From: Sphingomonadales bacterium
GTDB lineage: Bacteria; Pseudomonadota; Alphaproteobacteria; Sphingomonadales; Sphingomonadaceae
Assembly: GCA_025351405.1 (NCBI GenBank)
Contig: JANXVZ010000024.1
Span: 30,702 to 94,701 of the forward strand
Direction of reading: 5' to 3'
Length of the DNA: 64,000 nt
Both the position numbers and the translations under genes were made by a program. A model generated the notes under the pieces. The model worked only from the letters and a program-made list of their open reading frames with translations, had not been told where the DNA came from and ran no database searches. This document shows positions 1 to 10,331 of this stretch, in pieces; positions within the stretch are counted from its first letter, which is position 1, and every line of letters starts with the position of its first letter.

Positions 1-2099
<2,099 letters not shown>

Positions 2100-2212
2100 G
2101 GGGACAATATGGGGCAAGGTCCGCTTTTGTTCCAGTGGGTCGATGCCACTGTGGCGATTTGGGATTGGCGCCGGTTCCGCCTAAAGCGGTGGCGCAAACG
2201 ATAGGATCGGCA

Positions 2213-2392
2213 ATGGGCGAGCATTTCGAGCGGCACAAGCAGGCATGGACCAGTGACGAGGTGCAGAAGCTCCACACCCTTGCCAAAAAGGGCATGCCAT
2301 TGCGAGCGATCGCCAAGGCTTTGACCCGCAGCGAGGAATCGACCAAGGCGCGGGCCAAGGCGGATGGCCTTGGCATAACCAAGCTGCGCTGA
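2213..2392 (+). CDS. small helix-turn-helix (SANT/Myb-like) protein
   Basis: A 59-residue basic protein. The likely start is the ATG at 2213, with GGATCGG just upstream; an in-frame ATG at 2135 would add 26 unconserved-looking residues in the uvrB promoter region. It contains a Trp-led helix (QAWTSDEVQKLHTLAKKG) followed by MPLRAIAKALTRSEEST, the shape of a homeodomain-like trihelical fold in which the last helix would read DNA. Small proteins of this type are common in sphingomonads, but no target is known to me. It stands alone between uvrB and the converging GreA/GreB gene. Role unknown; DNA binding is an inference from the pattern. Confidence 0.7.
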   Translation: MGEHFERHKQAWTSDEVQKLHTLAKKGMPLRAIAKALTRSEESTKARAKADGLGITKLR

Positions 2393-2418
2393 CGTCGCCC
2401 TGCGTAGCTGGTGCAAGG

Positions 2419-2898
2419 TCAATCTATCGCGACAATCTCGACATCCTGACCGGCGAGCAACACCGTCTCGCCGACCAGCTTGCCCGTCATTGCCCGTGCC
2501 AGCGGCGATACCCAGGACACGCTGCCCGCGGCGGGTTCGGCTTCGTCGTCACCGACGATGCGATAGGTCTGGCGCCGGCCATCCTCGCGTTCGAAGGTGA
2601 TGGTACTACCAAAGCCGGCACTGCCGTCGGCCGGGCGGCCCTCCACCAGCTGGGCGCTTGCGCGGCGGGCCGACCAATAGCGCAATTCGCGGGTTGCTTG
2701 CGCCATGGCGCTGCGGTCGCTGCTGATGGCATCGCCGGATTGCGCCTCGGCATAGGCCGCGCGCGCGGCTGCCAGCATCGTTTCGATGGCGGCAAGCCCG
2801 GCCGGCGTCACCAGGTTGGCGTGCGGCGGGATCGGGCGGTCGGGCAGGTCGGCCGCCGCTGCTTCGGCATCCGATTCCTTGGTGAAGGCAACGCTCAT
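2419..2898 (-). CDS. GreA/GreB-family transcription elongation factor
   Basis: 159 residues, the usual length for Gre factors, which enter the RNA polymerase secondary channel and stimulate transcript cleavage in backtracked complexes. The N-terminal half (about residues 30-85) is helical and would form the coiled coil. The C-terminal half (about 90-159) matches the FKBP-like Gre domain, with GSTITFEREDGRRQTYRIVGDDEAEP, then WVSPLARAMTGKLVGE. The order and the start MSVAFTKESD resemble the GreB-type proteins of sphingomonads. I did not assign greA or greB because the coiled-coil tip acidic residues cannot be settled by eye. It converges with the HTH gene at 2213. Confidence 0.85.
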   Translation of the reverse strand: MSVAFTKESDAEAAAADLPDRPIPPHANLVTPAGLAAIETMLAAARAAYAEAQSGDAISSDRSAMAQATRELRYWSARRASAQLVEGRPADGSAGFGSTITFEREDGRRQTYRIVGDDEAEPAAGSVSWVSPLARAMTGKLVGETVLLAGQDVEIVAID

Positions 2899-3045
2899 CG
2901 ATCCGATATGGGCGGCCTTGCCGGCCGACGCAATGTCGCCGCGGGACGCGCGCCGCGCATTGCCGTGGACAGCATGGTAATCACTTCATAAGGAATATCC
3001 CGGCCTGCAGGTGCCGTTCCTTGTCGATTTGCATCGGAGAATGCG

Positions 3046-4473
3046 GTGGTTGCGCCTTTCGGCATCAGGGTGTTCGATACGGGTGCCGGGCTCTCGATCG
3101 ACGCCAGCGAGGGCCTGTCGCGCTGGCCGATCCGCAACGCCGGCGGGGATCTGCTCGGCCACGCGCACGGCCTCTTGCTCACCGGATTCATCGGTGACGG
3201 CCTGTCGCTGGCCGATGGCATCATCACCGTCGCGGGCAGCATCACCGGCGCGACCGAGTTCGAGACCCGCGTCGTCGATGGCTTGCATGGCTTGCTGATC
3301 GTCATCACCGAGCCGGGCGGCGCCTTTGGCAACAGGCTCTATCCCGATGCAGGTGGCTCGATCCCGATGGTGTTCAGTGCCGAACTGCGCCGCGCCGGCG
3401 GGTCTGCCGACCAGATATTGTCCGATGCCCAATATCAGGAGCACTTTCTCCCCGATCGCGTCGAACGGATGATCGTCAGGGAAGGCAGCGGCTGGATCAC
3501 CGGCACGCTGACCGCGCATCGCGGTGTCGAACGGCTGTTGCCCAACCATTATCTCGATCTGGATGATTTCAGCGCGCACCGTTTCTGGCCTCGCCGGGAC
3601 GAATTCCGGCTCGACATGCCGCTGGCGACGGCGGCGGGAATTGCCGCGCGCGATATCCGCGGCTTCGTTGTTGCCTGTGCGCGGCAGTTCGACACGGTGC
3701 TGACGCTGACCGCGGGCTTCGACAGCCGCATTATCGCCGCCGCCGCCGAACCGGTGCGCGACCGCATCGGCTTTGTGACCGTCGGCGAACCCGCCCAGGG
3801 CATCGACCAGGTGATGACGGCGCGGATGGCGCAGGGCCTTGGGCTGAAGCATCGCTTGATCCCGCTGATCCCCGCACCGCTGGCCGAACAACAGGCGTGG
3901 GATCGCCACGTCGGCCACGCCGTCCGCGAAAGCAACCGCGTCATGCACCCCTCGCTCCGCCAGATCGGCGAACAGGTCATGCTGACGGGAATGTATGGCG
4001 AAACCGGGCGCGCGCGGCTGTACCGGCAGGACCTGGCGACAATCAACGATGCGCCTGCAACCGCCGAATTCGTGCTGTCACGGCTGACATTGCCGCTAGA
4101 CGCGGAACAGGTCGAGAATGTCCGCGCCTGGCTGGCGCCGATCGCCTGGATGCCGCGGTCGGCGATTCTCGACCTCGCGTTCAACGAGCTCAAATTCGGC
4201 AGCTGGGCGATGGCGCAGGGGCCGATCCAGAAGGCCATCAAGCTGTCGTTGATGCCGTTTGCCCAACGCAGCGTGCAAAATGCCTTCATGTCGGTACCGC
4301 CGCTGGAAAAGGGCACCACGGCGTTGTTCCAGACCATCGGCGAGGCGTTGTGGCCAGCGATAATGGCGTTCCCCGTCAACCGATACGGGGACTATCGCGA
4401 TCGCTTCACCCGCGTTTCGAAATTGTTCAAACGCGAGAGCCTGGTGCGTTATTTGCGCGATCGTTTCGCCTGA
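3046..4473 (+). CDS. asparagine-synthetase-like protein, copy A
   Basis: 475 residues from a GTG start preceded by GGAGA at 3036-3040. The C-terminal half looks like an Asn_synthase (N-type ATP pyrophosphatase) domain: PP-loop-like TAGFDSR at residues 222-228 in place of the classical SGGxDS, and a LTGxYGExGRARLYR segment resembling the second nucleotide/amide site. The N-terminal 160 residues hold no N-terminal Cys, so a working glutaminase domain is unlikely. It is the first of two gapless tandem paralogues (see 4664), about three in five residues identical by eye. Asparagine synthetase folds also serve in lasso-peptide, antibiotic and surface-glycan amidation. No partner here fixes the substrate, so function is unknown. 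Confidence 0.75.
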   Translation: MVAPFGIRVFDTGAGLSIDASEGLSRWPIRNAGGDLLGHAHGLLLTGFIGDGLSLADGIITVAGSITGATEFETRVVDGLHGLLIVITEPGGAFGNRLYPDAGGSIPMVFSAELRRAGGSADQILSDAQYQEHFLPDRVERMIVREGSGWITGTLTAHRGVERLLPNHYLDLDDFSAHRFWPRRDEFRLDMPLATAAGIAARDIRGFVVACARQFDTVLTLTAGFDSRIIAAAAEPVRDRIGFVTVGEPAQGIDQVMTARMAQGLGLKHRLIPLIPAPLAEQQAWDRHVGHAVRESNRVMHPSLRQIGEQVMLTGMYGETGRARLYRQDLATINDAPATAEFVLSRLTLPLDAEQVENVRAWLAPIAWMPRSAILDLAFNELKFGSWAMAQGPIQKAIKLSLMPFAQRSVQNAFMSVPPLEKGTTALFQTIGEALWPAIMAFPVNRYGDYRDRFTRVSKLFKRESLVRYLRDRFA

Positions 4474-4663
4474 CGCACAATAATGGCTTTAACGCCGGCT
4501 TAGTATAAATCAAAAATACGTAAAGGATAGGTTTCCTATTGGCCCATCGCGGCAATTGCATTCGAGTATTTTACATCCAGTTCGATAGCATCTATCATTA
4601 TTGTGGTTGTTATTGAAATTTCAACGTTTGTAAAATGTTTGTGTAATTGTTTAGGATTGGTTA
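4474..4663 (+). promoter_or_regulatory. AT-rich intergenic spacer with three inverted repeats
   Basis: 190 bp between the two paralogues, visibly far richer in A+T than anything around it. It contains ATAGG-ttt-CCTAT near 4527, GATAG-cat-CTATC at 4584-4596, and the perfect 12-bp palindrome TTGAAATTTCAA at 4613-4624. The palindrome lies about 40 bp upstream of the GTG start of copy B, a plausible operator position. I cannot name a regulator or an unambiguous -35/-10 pair. Confidence 0.45.
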
Positions 4664-6091
4664 GTGTTGGAACCGTTCGGTGTGCGATTGCATGACACAG
4701 GCACCGGTATCGACGTAACGCTCAGCGCCGGCTTGTCGCATTGGCCGATCGTCGATGGCGGCGACGTGCTGCTGGGCACGGCCTATGGCCTGCTGCTGGA
4801 GGGCTGGATGGGCCAGGGCCTGTCGCTCCGCAACGGCACCATTCGAGTCGCCGGCGCAATTGCTGATGCCACGGCTTTCGAAAAGCGCGTCATTGACGGT
4901 CTGCATGGATTGATCGTCGTAAGGACCACCCCGGGCGGGGTCTTCGGCAACCGGCTTTACCCCGATGGCGGTGCGTCGGTGCCGATCGTCTATTGCGCGG
5001 AACTGCGCCGCGCCGGCGGATCGGCCGACCAGATCCTCGACGATGATGCGTACAACAGACGCTTCCTCGGCCTGCACCACCAGCGGCTGGTCGTGCGGGA
5101 GGGCCATGGCTGGATTACCGGCACCCAGACGGCGCATCGCGGTGTCGAGCGGTTGCTGCCCAATCATTATCTCGATCTCGACAGCTTCAGCGCGCATCGC
5201 TTCTGGCCGCGACCCGATGACTTTCGCGAGCCCATGCCCTTTGAAACCGCCGCCGCATCGGTGGCGCACGATATCCAGGGGTTCGTGGCGGCCGCGGCGC
5301 GGCAGTTCCAGCCGGCGATCATGCTGACGGCCGGGTTCGACAGCCGCATCATCGCGGCTGCGGCGCAACCCGTGCTCCGTGACGTCGCGTTCGCCACTGT
5401 CGACGCACCATCGGCGGGGATCGACCAGGTCATGTCCGCCAGTATCGCGCAGAAATTCGGTCTCGAGCACCGCGCCATCCCGCTGGTCTGTGCGTCGGAG
5501 CCCGAACAGGACCTTTGGGACCGCCGTGTCGGGCACGCGGTGCGTGAGCGCAACCGTGTCACGCATCCCTCGCTTGGCCAGATCGAGCGCAATGTCATCC
5601 TGACCGGGATTTATGGAGAACCGGGGCGGGCGCGGCTGTATCGCCATGATGTCGCCACCATCAACGACGCTGCCGCCACGCCGGATTTCGTCATGTCGCG
5701 TCTGGGGTTGCCGATCGATCCCGAACAGCGCGACAATGTTGCACGCTGGCTGGCGCCGCTGGGCTGGCTGCCGCGCTCGGCGGTGCTCGATCTTGCTTAT
5801 TGCGAACTCAAGGGCGGCAGCTGGGCGATGGCACAGGGGCCGGCGCAAAAGGCCGTCAAGCTGTCCATGATGCCCTTTGCACAGCGCCGTATCCAGCACG
5901 CCTTCATGGCCGTCGCGCCAGGCGAGAAGGGCACGGCGACGCTTTTCCGTCGCATCGGCAATATGCTATGGCCGGCAATGATGAATGTTCCGGTCAACCG
6001 CTATGGCGATTATCGCGACCAATTGGGCAGTTTCTGCAAGATGTTCGATCGCCGGCGCTGGACGCGGCAGTTGCGTAGCCGGCTGGCGTGA
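4664..6091 (+). CDS. asparagine-synthetase-like protein, copy B
   Basis: Same length (475) and architecture as copy A, aligning without gaps. GTG start at 4664, with AGGA at 4653-4656. TAGFDSR at 222-228 and LTGIYGEPGRARLYRHD are kept, as are the blocks CAELRRAGGSADQIL, TAHRGVERLLPNHYLDLD and GSWAMAQGPxQKAxKLS. Divergence is spread along the whole protein rather than concentrated at the motifs, which suggests both copies are under selection and neither is a pseudogene. It has its own AT-rich upstream spacer, so it may be regulated separately from copy A. The serine hydrolase at 6120 follows after 28 bp and may be co-transcribed. Function unknown. Confidence 0.75.
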   Translation: MLEPFGVRLHDTGTGIDVTLSAGLSHWPIVDGGDVLLGTAYGLLLEGWMGQGLSLRNGTIRVAGAIADATAFEKRVIDGLHGLIVVRTTPGGVFGNRLYPDGGASVPIVYCAELRRAGGSADQILDDDAYNRRFLGLHHQRLVVREGHGWITGTQTAHRGVERLLPNHYLDLDSFSAHRFWPRPDDFREPMPFETAAASVAHDIQGFVAAAARQFQPAIMLTAGFDSRIIAAAAQPVLRDVAFATVDAPSAGIDQVMSASIAQKFGLEHRAIPLVCASEPEQDLWDRRVGHAVRERNRVTHPSLGQIERNVILTGIYGEPGRARLYRHDVATINDAAATPDFVMSRLGLPIDPEQRDNVARWLAPLGWLPRSAVLDLAYCELKGGSWAMAQGPAQKAVKLSMMPFAQRRIQHAFMAVAPGEKGTATLFRRIGNMLWPAMMNVPVNRYGDYRDQLGSFCKMFDRRRWTRQLRSRLA

Positions 6092-6119
6092 ACGACGGAC
6101 GGTCGGGGGCGGCCGGCGC

Positions 6120-7415
6120 TTGAAGATTGCGGCGGCGTGGGCGGCGTGGGCGGCGGCGGCGGCGGCGGTCCTTGTCCTGGCGGCCATGCCGGCAACAGCG
6201 TCACCGCTGGCGGATCTTGTCGCGGGCAAGACCGCGGCGAGCCCCGAGCTTGCCGGCCTGGCCATCGTCGTTGCCGACCGTACCCATGTGCTGCGCCGCG
6301 AAGGCTATGGCCGCGCGGTCATCGACCCCGGCAACGTCTCGCGCCAACGGCCCTTGACCGCCGAAACACCCGTGCGCGTGGCGTCGATTTCCAAGCTGGT
6401 CGTTGCCATCGCGGTCATGCGGCTGGTCGAACAGGGGCGCCTCGATCTCGACCAGGACGTCTCCGCCTATCTTGGCTGGACACTGCGCAACCCGGCGCAT
6501 GCCGACGTGCCGATCACGCTGCGACGCTTGCTGTCGCACACCTCGAGCCTCATCGATGGCCCCGGCTACAGGCTGCCGCTCGGCACGGCATTGCGCGACA
6601 ACCTCGGCGCAGCCCATTGGGCGCCAACGCCGGCAGGGAGCCACTTTGCCTATGCCAACCTCAACTATGGCGTCATCGCCACCGTGATGGAGGCAGCGAC
6701 CGGAGAACGCTTCGACCGGCTGATGACCCGATTGGTACTGGCGCCGCTTAGCCTTGATGCCGGCTACAACTGGAGCGGCGCCAGCGATGCCGCAGTCGCA
6801 GGCGCAGCAGTGCTGTACCGCAAGGGCGCCGACGAGGCGCATTGGGCGAGCGATGGCCCCTGGGTTGCGCAAGTCGATGACCGGCAAGGACACTGGCCTG
6901 CCTGCCCGGTGGCGAGCGATGGCCCGGTGTGCGACCTTGCCGGCTATGTGCCCGGCGGCAACGGCACATTGTTCAGCCCGCAAGGTGGCTTGCGTATTTC
7001 CGCCCTGGGGCTGGCGCGCATCGGCCAGATGCTGTTGCGGGGCGGCGAGATCGACGGCGTGCGTATCCTGGCGCCGGCTTCGGTAAGGGCGCTGATGACG
7101 CCGGTGTGGCGGGCCGGGCCGGGCGATGCCGATGGGCCGGACAATTTCGACGGCTTGATGCGTTGTTATGGCCCCGGTCTGCATTGTCTTGCAGGCGGGC
7201 GTGACCAACCATTGGCGGGCCGAACGTTGCACTGGTGGGGCCATAGCGGCGAAGCCTATGGGCTGTATGGCGGGCTGTGGGTCGACCACGCGCGGGGGCG
7301 GGTGTTTGTCTTCCTGATGACCGGCAGTGCCGACGATCCGATGAAAGCACCGCACCGGTCCGCCTTTTCGGCTGCCGAGGAAGCGATTGTGGCGGACCTG
7401 GTGAGGACGCGCTAG
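6120..7415 (+). CDS. secreted serine hydrolase, class C beta-lactamase/esterase family
   Basis: 431 residues from TTG at 6120. This start is chosen because it gives a clean signal peptide: MKIAAAW, an Ala-rich hydrophobic stretch to about residue 22, then AMPATAS before the mature chain. Catalytic motifs of the penicillin-binding fold are present: SISK (Ser89, Lys92), YANLNYG as the Tyr-x-Asn motif, and WGHSGEAYG as the HxG counterpart of KTG. Such proteins hydrolyse beta-lactams, peptides or esters in the periplasm; the substrate cannot be told from sequence. It has one internal insertion with extra Cys (CPVASDGPVC). It follows the asparagine-synthetase-like pair closely. Confidence 0.85.
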   Translation: MKIAAAWAAWAAAAAAVLVLAAMPATASPLADLVAGKTAASPELAGLAIVVADRTHVLRREGYGRAVIDPGNVSRQRPLTAETPVRVASISKLVVAIAVMRLVEQGRLDLDQDVSAYLGWTLRNPAHADVPITLRRLLSHTSSLIDGPGYRLPLGTALRDNLGAAHWAPTPAGSHFAYANLNYGVIATVMEAATGERFDRLMTRLVLAPLSLDAGYNWSGASDAAVAGAAVLYRKGADEAHWASDGPWVAQVDDRQGHWPACPVASDGPVCDLAGYVPGGNGTLFSPQGGLRISALGLARIGQMLLRGGEIDGVRILAPASVRALMTPVWRAGPGDADGPDNFDGLMRCYGPGLHCLAGGRDQPLAGRTLHWWGHSGEAYGLYGGLWVDHARGRVFVFLMTGSADDPMKAPHRSAFSAAEEAIVADLVRTR

Positions 7416-7448
7416 ACAGACCGCGAAACGGACGGGGGGAGATACGCC

Positions 7449-7838
7449 ATGATCGGTTACGCCATGCTTGGCACCAACGATATCGCCAGGGCCGGCGCGT
7501 TTTACGATGCGGTGTTTGCCACCGTCGGGGTTGGCCGGCTGATGGAATTTCCGACCGGCGCGATTGCCTATGGTGGCGCATGGGACAAGCCGATGCTGGC
7601 GATCGGCAAGCCCTATGACGGCGAGCCTGCGACGGTCGGCAATGGCGTGATGATGGCGCTGGTCGTCGATACGCGCGACAAGGTCGCGGCGCTTCATGCC
7701 AAGGCGCTCGCGATGGGGGGCAGCGACGAAGGCGGGCCCGGCGTGCGCGGCGAGGACGGCGAGCAGGCCTTTTACGGCGCCTATTTCCGCGACCCCGATG
7801 GCAACAAGCTCTGCGTGTTCCGGATCGGTCCTGCCTGA
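7449..7838 (+). CDS. VOC-superfamily (glyoxalase/bleomycin-resistance fold) protein
   Basis: 129 residues, a single-length VOC protein built of two beta-alpha-beta-beta-beta repeats: MIGYAMLGTNDIARAGAFYDAVF at the start and a C-terminal FYGAYFRDPDGNKLCVFRIG, where the Asp-Pro-Asp-Gly-Asn turn and following strand are typical. Members bind a metal and act as glyoxalases, dioxygenases or resistance proteins; none can be chosen here. It follows the serine hydrolase after 33 bp and precedes the SQS/PSY-fold gene after 20 bp, so it is probably in an operon with them. Confidence 0.85.
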   Translation: MIGYAMLGTNDIARAGAFYDAVFATVGVGRLMEFPTGAIAYGGAWDKPMLAIGKPYDGEPATVGNGVMMALVVDTRDKVAALHAKALAMGGSDEGGPGVRGEDGEQAFYGAYFRDPDGNKLCVFRIGPA

Positions 7839-7858
7839 ACAGCGATGTCGCCCTCGTC

Positions 7859-8452
7859 ATGGCGCAGGTACGCGAGCGCGATCGCGACCGCTACCTGAGC
7901 GTGCTTTACGCCCCGGCGGCCGCGCGTCCGGGGCTGTTGGCGTTGCATGGCCTCGACCTCGAATTTGCCGCGATCGTGGCGGGCAGCAGCGACGCGATGA
8001 TCGGCGAGATTCGGCTGGCGTGGTGGCGCGAGGCGCTGGCTGGCCTCGATGCCGGTCGCATCCCGGCGCAACCGTTGCTTGCCGTACTGGCGGCACAGGT
8101 GCTGCCGGCGGGAATATCCGGCGCGATGCTGGCGGGGCTCGAGGACCGATGGCTGGCGATGCTGGGCGGCGATGATTCCGGTGCCGGTTGCGGCGGCGCG
8201 CTGTTGTTCAACCTGCTGGCGCGCCTGGTTGGCGGCAACCCCGATGTTGCTGCTGTGATTGGCCGGGCCTGGGCCAATGGCCAGCGCGCCGATATCGCCA
8301 CGCCGGTCGAAAATTCCCTGAGGCCGCTGCTCGGGCTGGCGCGCCTCGCCGAGCGTGACGCCCGACACGCCGGCCGTAAAGGTGGGCCCGAACCGCGTGG
8401 CAGTGCCGGCCGCCAACTGCGACTGCTTGCGGCGATTGCCTTTGGCCGCTGA
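7859..8452 (+). CDS. SQS/PSY-fold (squalene/phytoene synthase-like) protein
   Basis: 197 residues. The segment RERDRDRYLSVLYAPAAARPGLLALHGLDLEFA...IGEIRLAWWREAL is the typical N-terminal block of the squalene/phytoene synthase family. The chain is about 100 residues shorter than catalytic prenyl synthases, and I see no second DxxxD-type Asp-rich motif. It therefore more likely resembles the non-catalytic subgroup that includes mitochondrial NDUFAF6, a complex I assembly factor, than a carotenoid or hopanoid synthase. It lies only about 2 kb from nuoG, on the same strand. The assembly role is an inference; the fold call is firm. Confidence 0.75.
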   Translation: MAQVRERDRDRYLSVLYAPAAARPGLLALHGLDLEFAAIVAGSSDAMIGEIRLAWWREALAGLDAGRIPAQPLLAVLAAQVLPAGISGAMLAGLEDRWLAMLGGDDSGAGCGGALLFNLLARLVGGNPDVAAVIGRAWANGQRADIATPVENSLRPLLGLARLAERDARHAGRKGGPEPRGSAGRQLRLLAAIAFGR

Positions 8453-8453
8453 A

Positions 8454-8467
8454 ACCGCCTAAGCGGT
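8454..8467 (+). terminator. short hairpin ACCGC-CTAA-GCGGT
   Basis: Perfect 5-bp stem with a CTAA loop directly after the stop of the SQS/PSY-fold gene, without a T tract. A near copy (CCGC-CTAAA-GCGG) lies at 2177-2189. It could be a weak terminator or a small dispersed palindrome. Confidence 0.3.
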
Positions 8468-8504
8468 GCCAACGCGAGGGGTCGCAACAGGCAGGGGGCT
8501 GGCA

Positions 8505-8984
8505 ATGCGACGAATTCTGGCGCTGGGGGTGGCGTTCATCGCGCTCATCGCGGCCGGGTTGCTGTGGACCCGCGACCGGCCGGCAGCGCTTGCCACGGTA
8601 CCAGCGCTGACCGTTGCCGATGCAACACCGGACGGTCAGGAGGACACGGCCGAACCAAGCGTCGCACCCGCCTATGCGTTGCCGCGTAGCGAAGTGACGC
8701 CCGCCGAGCGCGAGGCCCGCCGTTTCAACCGGTATGACAAGGATCGCAACGGCGCCATCAACCGTGATGAATATCTCGCCAACCGCAAAAAGGCCTTTGC
8801 CAAGCTCGATCTCAACGGCGACGGCAAGCTCAGCTTCGACGAATATACGGTCAAGACGGTGAAGAAGTTCGCCACCGCCGATCGCAATGGCGACGGCACG
8901 CTGACTCCGCCGGAATTCGCGACGACGGCGATCAAGCGCAAGCCACGCGCGCCTTGCCCGCCGGGCGCGGCGGTGGAGGGCTAG
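8505..8984 (+). CDS. membrane-anchored or secreted EF-hand protein
   Basis: 159 residues from ATG at 8505. The N-terminus MRRILALGVAFIALIAAGLLW is a signal anchor or signal peptide, so the rest should lie in the periplasm. Three canonical 12-residue EF-hand loops follow: 78-89 (DKDRNGAINRDE), 102-113 (DLNGDGKLSFDE) and 126-137 (DRNGDGTLTPPE), each with Gly at position 6; loops 1 and 2 carry an acidic residue at 12 in the normal place. A fourth hand is missing, as is common in sphingomonad calmodulin-like proteins. Likely a calcium-binding or calcium-stabilised protein; partner unknown. It converges on trmFO with only 12 bp between the stops. Confidence 0.85.
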   Translation: MRRILALGVAFIALIAAGLLWTRDRPAALATVPALTVADATPDGQEDTAEPSVAPAYALPRSEVTPAEREARRFNRYDKDRNGAINRDEYLANRKKAFAKLDLNGDGKLSFDEYTVKTVKKFATADRNGDGTLTPPEFATTAIKRKPRAPCPPGAAVEG

Positions 8985-8996
8985 ACATAACGCCTG

Positions 8997-10331
8997 CTAG
9001 GCTGCCATCCAGCCGGCCAGCGCATCCCGCGCCCGCGCCACCAGCGCCGGCTTGCGGCCTTCCTTGCGCAACGGCGGCGGCACCAACGGTGGAAACAATC
9101 CGAAGTTGACGTTCATCGGCTGAAAGCTTTTCGCATCGGCACCGCCGGTGATGTGCGACAGCAAAGCTCCCAGCGCGGTTTCCGGTGGCGGCGGCACGGG
9201 CTCGCGGCCCTGCCGTTCGGCGATGGCGAAACGCGCCGCGACAAGCCCGATCGCGGCCGATTCGACATAGCCCTCGCAGCCGGTGATCTGGCCGGCAAAG
9301 CGCAGCCGCGGATCGGCCTTCAGTCGCAGCGTCGCGTCGAGCAGCACGGGCGACTTGATGAAGGTGTTGCGGTGCAGGCCCCCCAGCCGCGCAAACTCGG
9401 CCTTTTCGAGCCCCGGAATCATGCGGAATACCCGCACCTGTTCGGCATGCTTCATCTTGGTCTGGAAGCCGACCATGTTCCACAGCGTGCCCAGGGCATT
9501 GTCTTGCCGCAGCTGCACCACTGCCCAGGCGCGGCGTCCGGTGGCAGGGTTGGTCAGGCCCACCGGCTTCATCGGGCCGAACCTCGGCGTGTTGCGGCCG
9601 CGCTCGACCATGACTTCGATGGGCATGCAGCCGTCGAAATAGGGCGTGCTCGCTTCCCAGTCCTTGAAGCTGGCCTTTTCCGCCGCCAGCATCGCATCGA
9701 CAAAGGCGTTGTACTGCTCCTTGTCCATCGGGCAGTTGAGATAGTCCTTGGTGTCGCCATGCTCGTTGGGCCGGTCCCAGCGTGATTGCAGCCAGGCGAC
9801 ATCCAGGTCGATCGAATCATGGTGGATCACCGGCGCGATGGCGTCGAAGAACGCCAGCTGGTCTTCGCCGGTCAGTTGGCGAATGGCTTCTGCAAGCGGT
9901 GTCGCGGTCAATGGTCCGGTGGCGATGATGACGTTGTCCCAGTCGGCGGGCGGCAGGCCGGCGACGAGTTCGCGGCGGATTTCGACCAGCGGCTCGGCCT
10001 CGATGGCAGCGGTGACGGCATCGGCAAAACGGTCGCGATCGACTGCCAGGGCCGATCCGGCCGGTACCCGTGCTGCGTCGGCGGCGCGCATCACCAGCGA
10101 ATCCAGCGCCCGCATTTCGGCGTGGAGAAGCCCGACGGCATTGTTGTCGGGGTCATCCGAACGAAAGCTGTTGGAACAGACCAGTTCGGCCAGCTTGTCG
10201 GTGTGATGTGCCTCGGTACCCTGAAGCCCGCGCATTTCATGCAGGATGACCGGGATGCCGGCGCGCGCGGCTTGCCAGGCGGCTTCGGAGCCCGCGAGGC
10301 CGCCGCCGATGATGTGGATAGGGGATGTCAT
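8997..10331 (-). CDS. trmFO: methylenetetrahydrofolate--tRNA-(uracil-5-)-methyltransferase TrmFO
   Basis: 444 residues. Folate- and FAD-dependent enzyme that makes 5-methyluridine at position 54 of tRNA, using methylenetetrahydrofolate instead of SAM. The N-terminus [20 protein letters not shown] is the FAD-binding Rossmann motif, followed by the family-specific [19 protein letters not shown] and, later, a C-terminal [19 protein letters not shown] block that closes the FAD fold. ATG at 10331 gives the standard family start ([11 protein letters not shown]). It is divergent from nuoG over a 222-bp spacer in which I see no clear promoter pair or remnant gene. Confidence 0.97.
   Translation of the reverse strand: MTSPIHIIGGGLAGSEAAWQAARAGIPVILHEMRGLQGTEAHHTDKLAELVCSNSFRSDDPDNNAVGLLHAEMRALDSLVMRAADAARVPAGSALAVDRDRFADAVTAAIEAEPLVEIRRELVAGLPPADWDNVIIATGPLTATPLAEAIRQLTGEDQLAFFDAIAPVIHHDSIDLDVAWLQSRWDRPNEHGDTKDYLNCPMDKEQYNAFVDAMLAAEKASFKDWEASTPYFDGCMPIEVMVERGRNTPRFGPMKPVGLTNPATGRRAWAVVQLRQDNALGTLWNMVGFQTKMKHAEQVRVFRMIPGLEKAEFARLGGLHRNTFIKSPVLLDATLRLKADPRLRFAGQITGCEGYVESAAIGLVAARFAIAERQGREPVPPPPETALGALLSHITGGADAKSFQPMNVNFGLFPPLVPPPLRKEGRKPALVARARDALAGWMAA

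Noticed and set aside
2100..2212. SOS box for uvrB
   Set aside because: Only a single GTTC half site is present; the base at N7 spacing reads TCGA rather than GTTC.
3046..6091. Lasso-peptide cluster, suggested by the asparagine-synthetase fold
   Set aside because: No PqqD-like or transglutaminase-like B protein and no short precursor gene are present nearby; two near-identical cyclases would also be unusual.
7859..8452. Carotenoid or hopanoid phytoene/squalene synthase
   Set aside because: Too short, no second Asp-rich motif, and no carotenoid or hopanoid genes around it.
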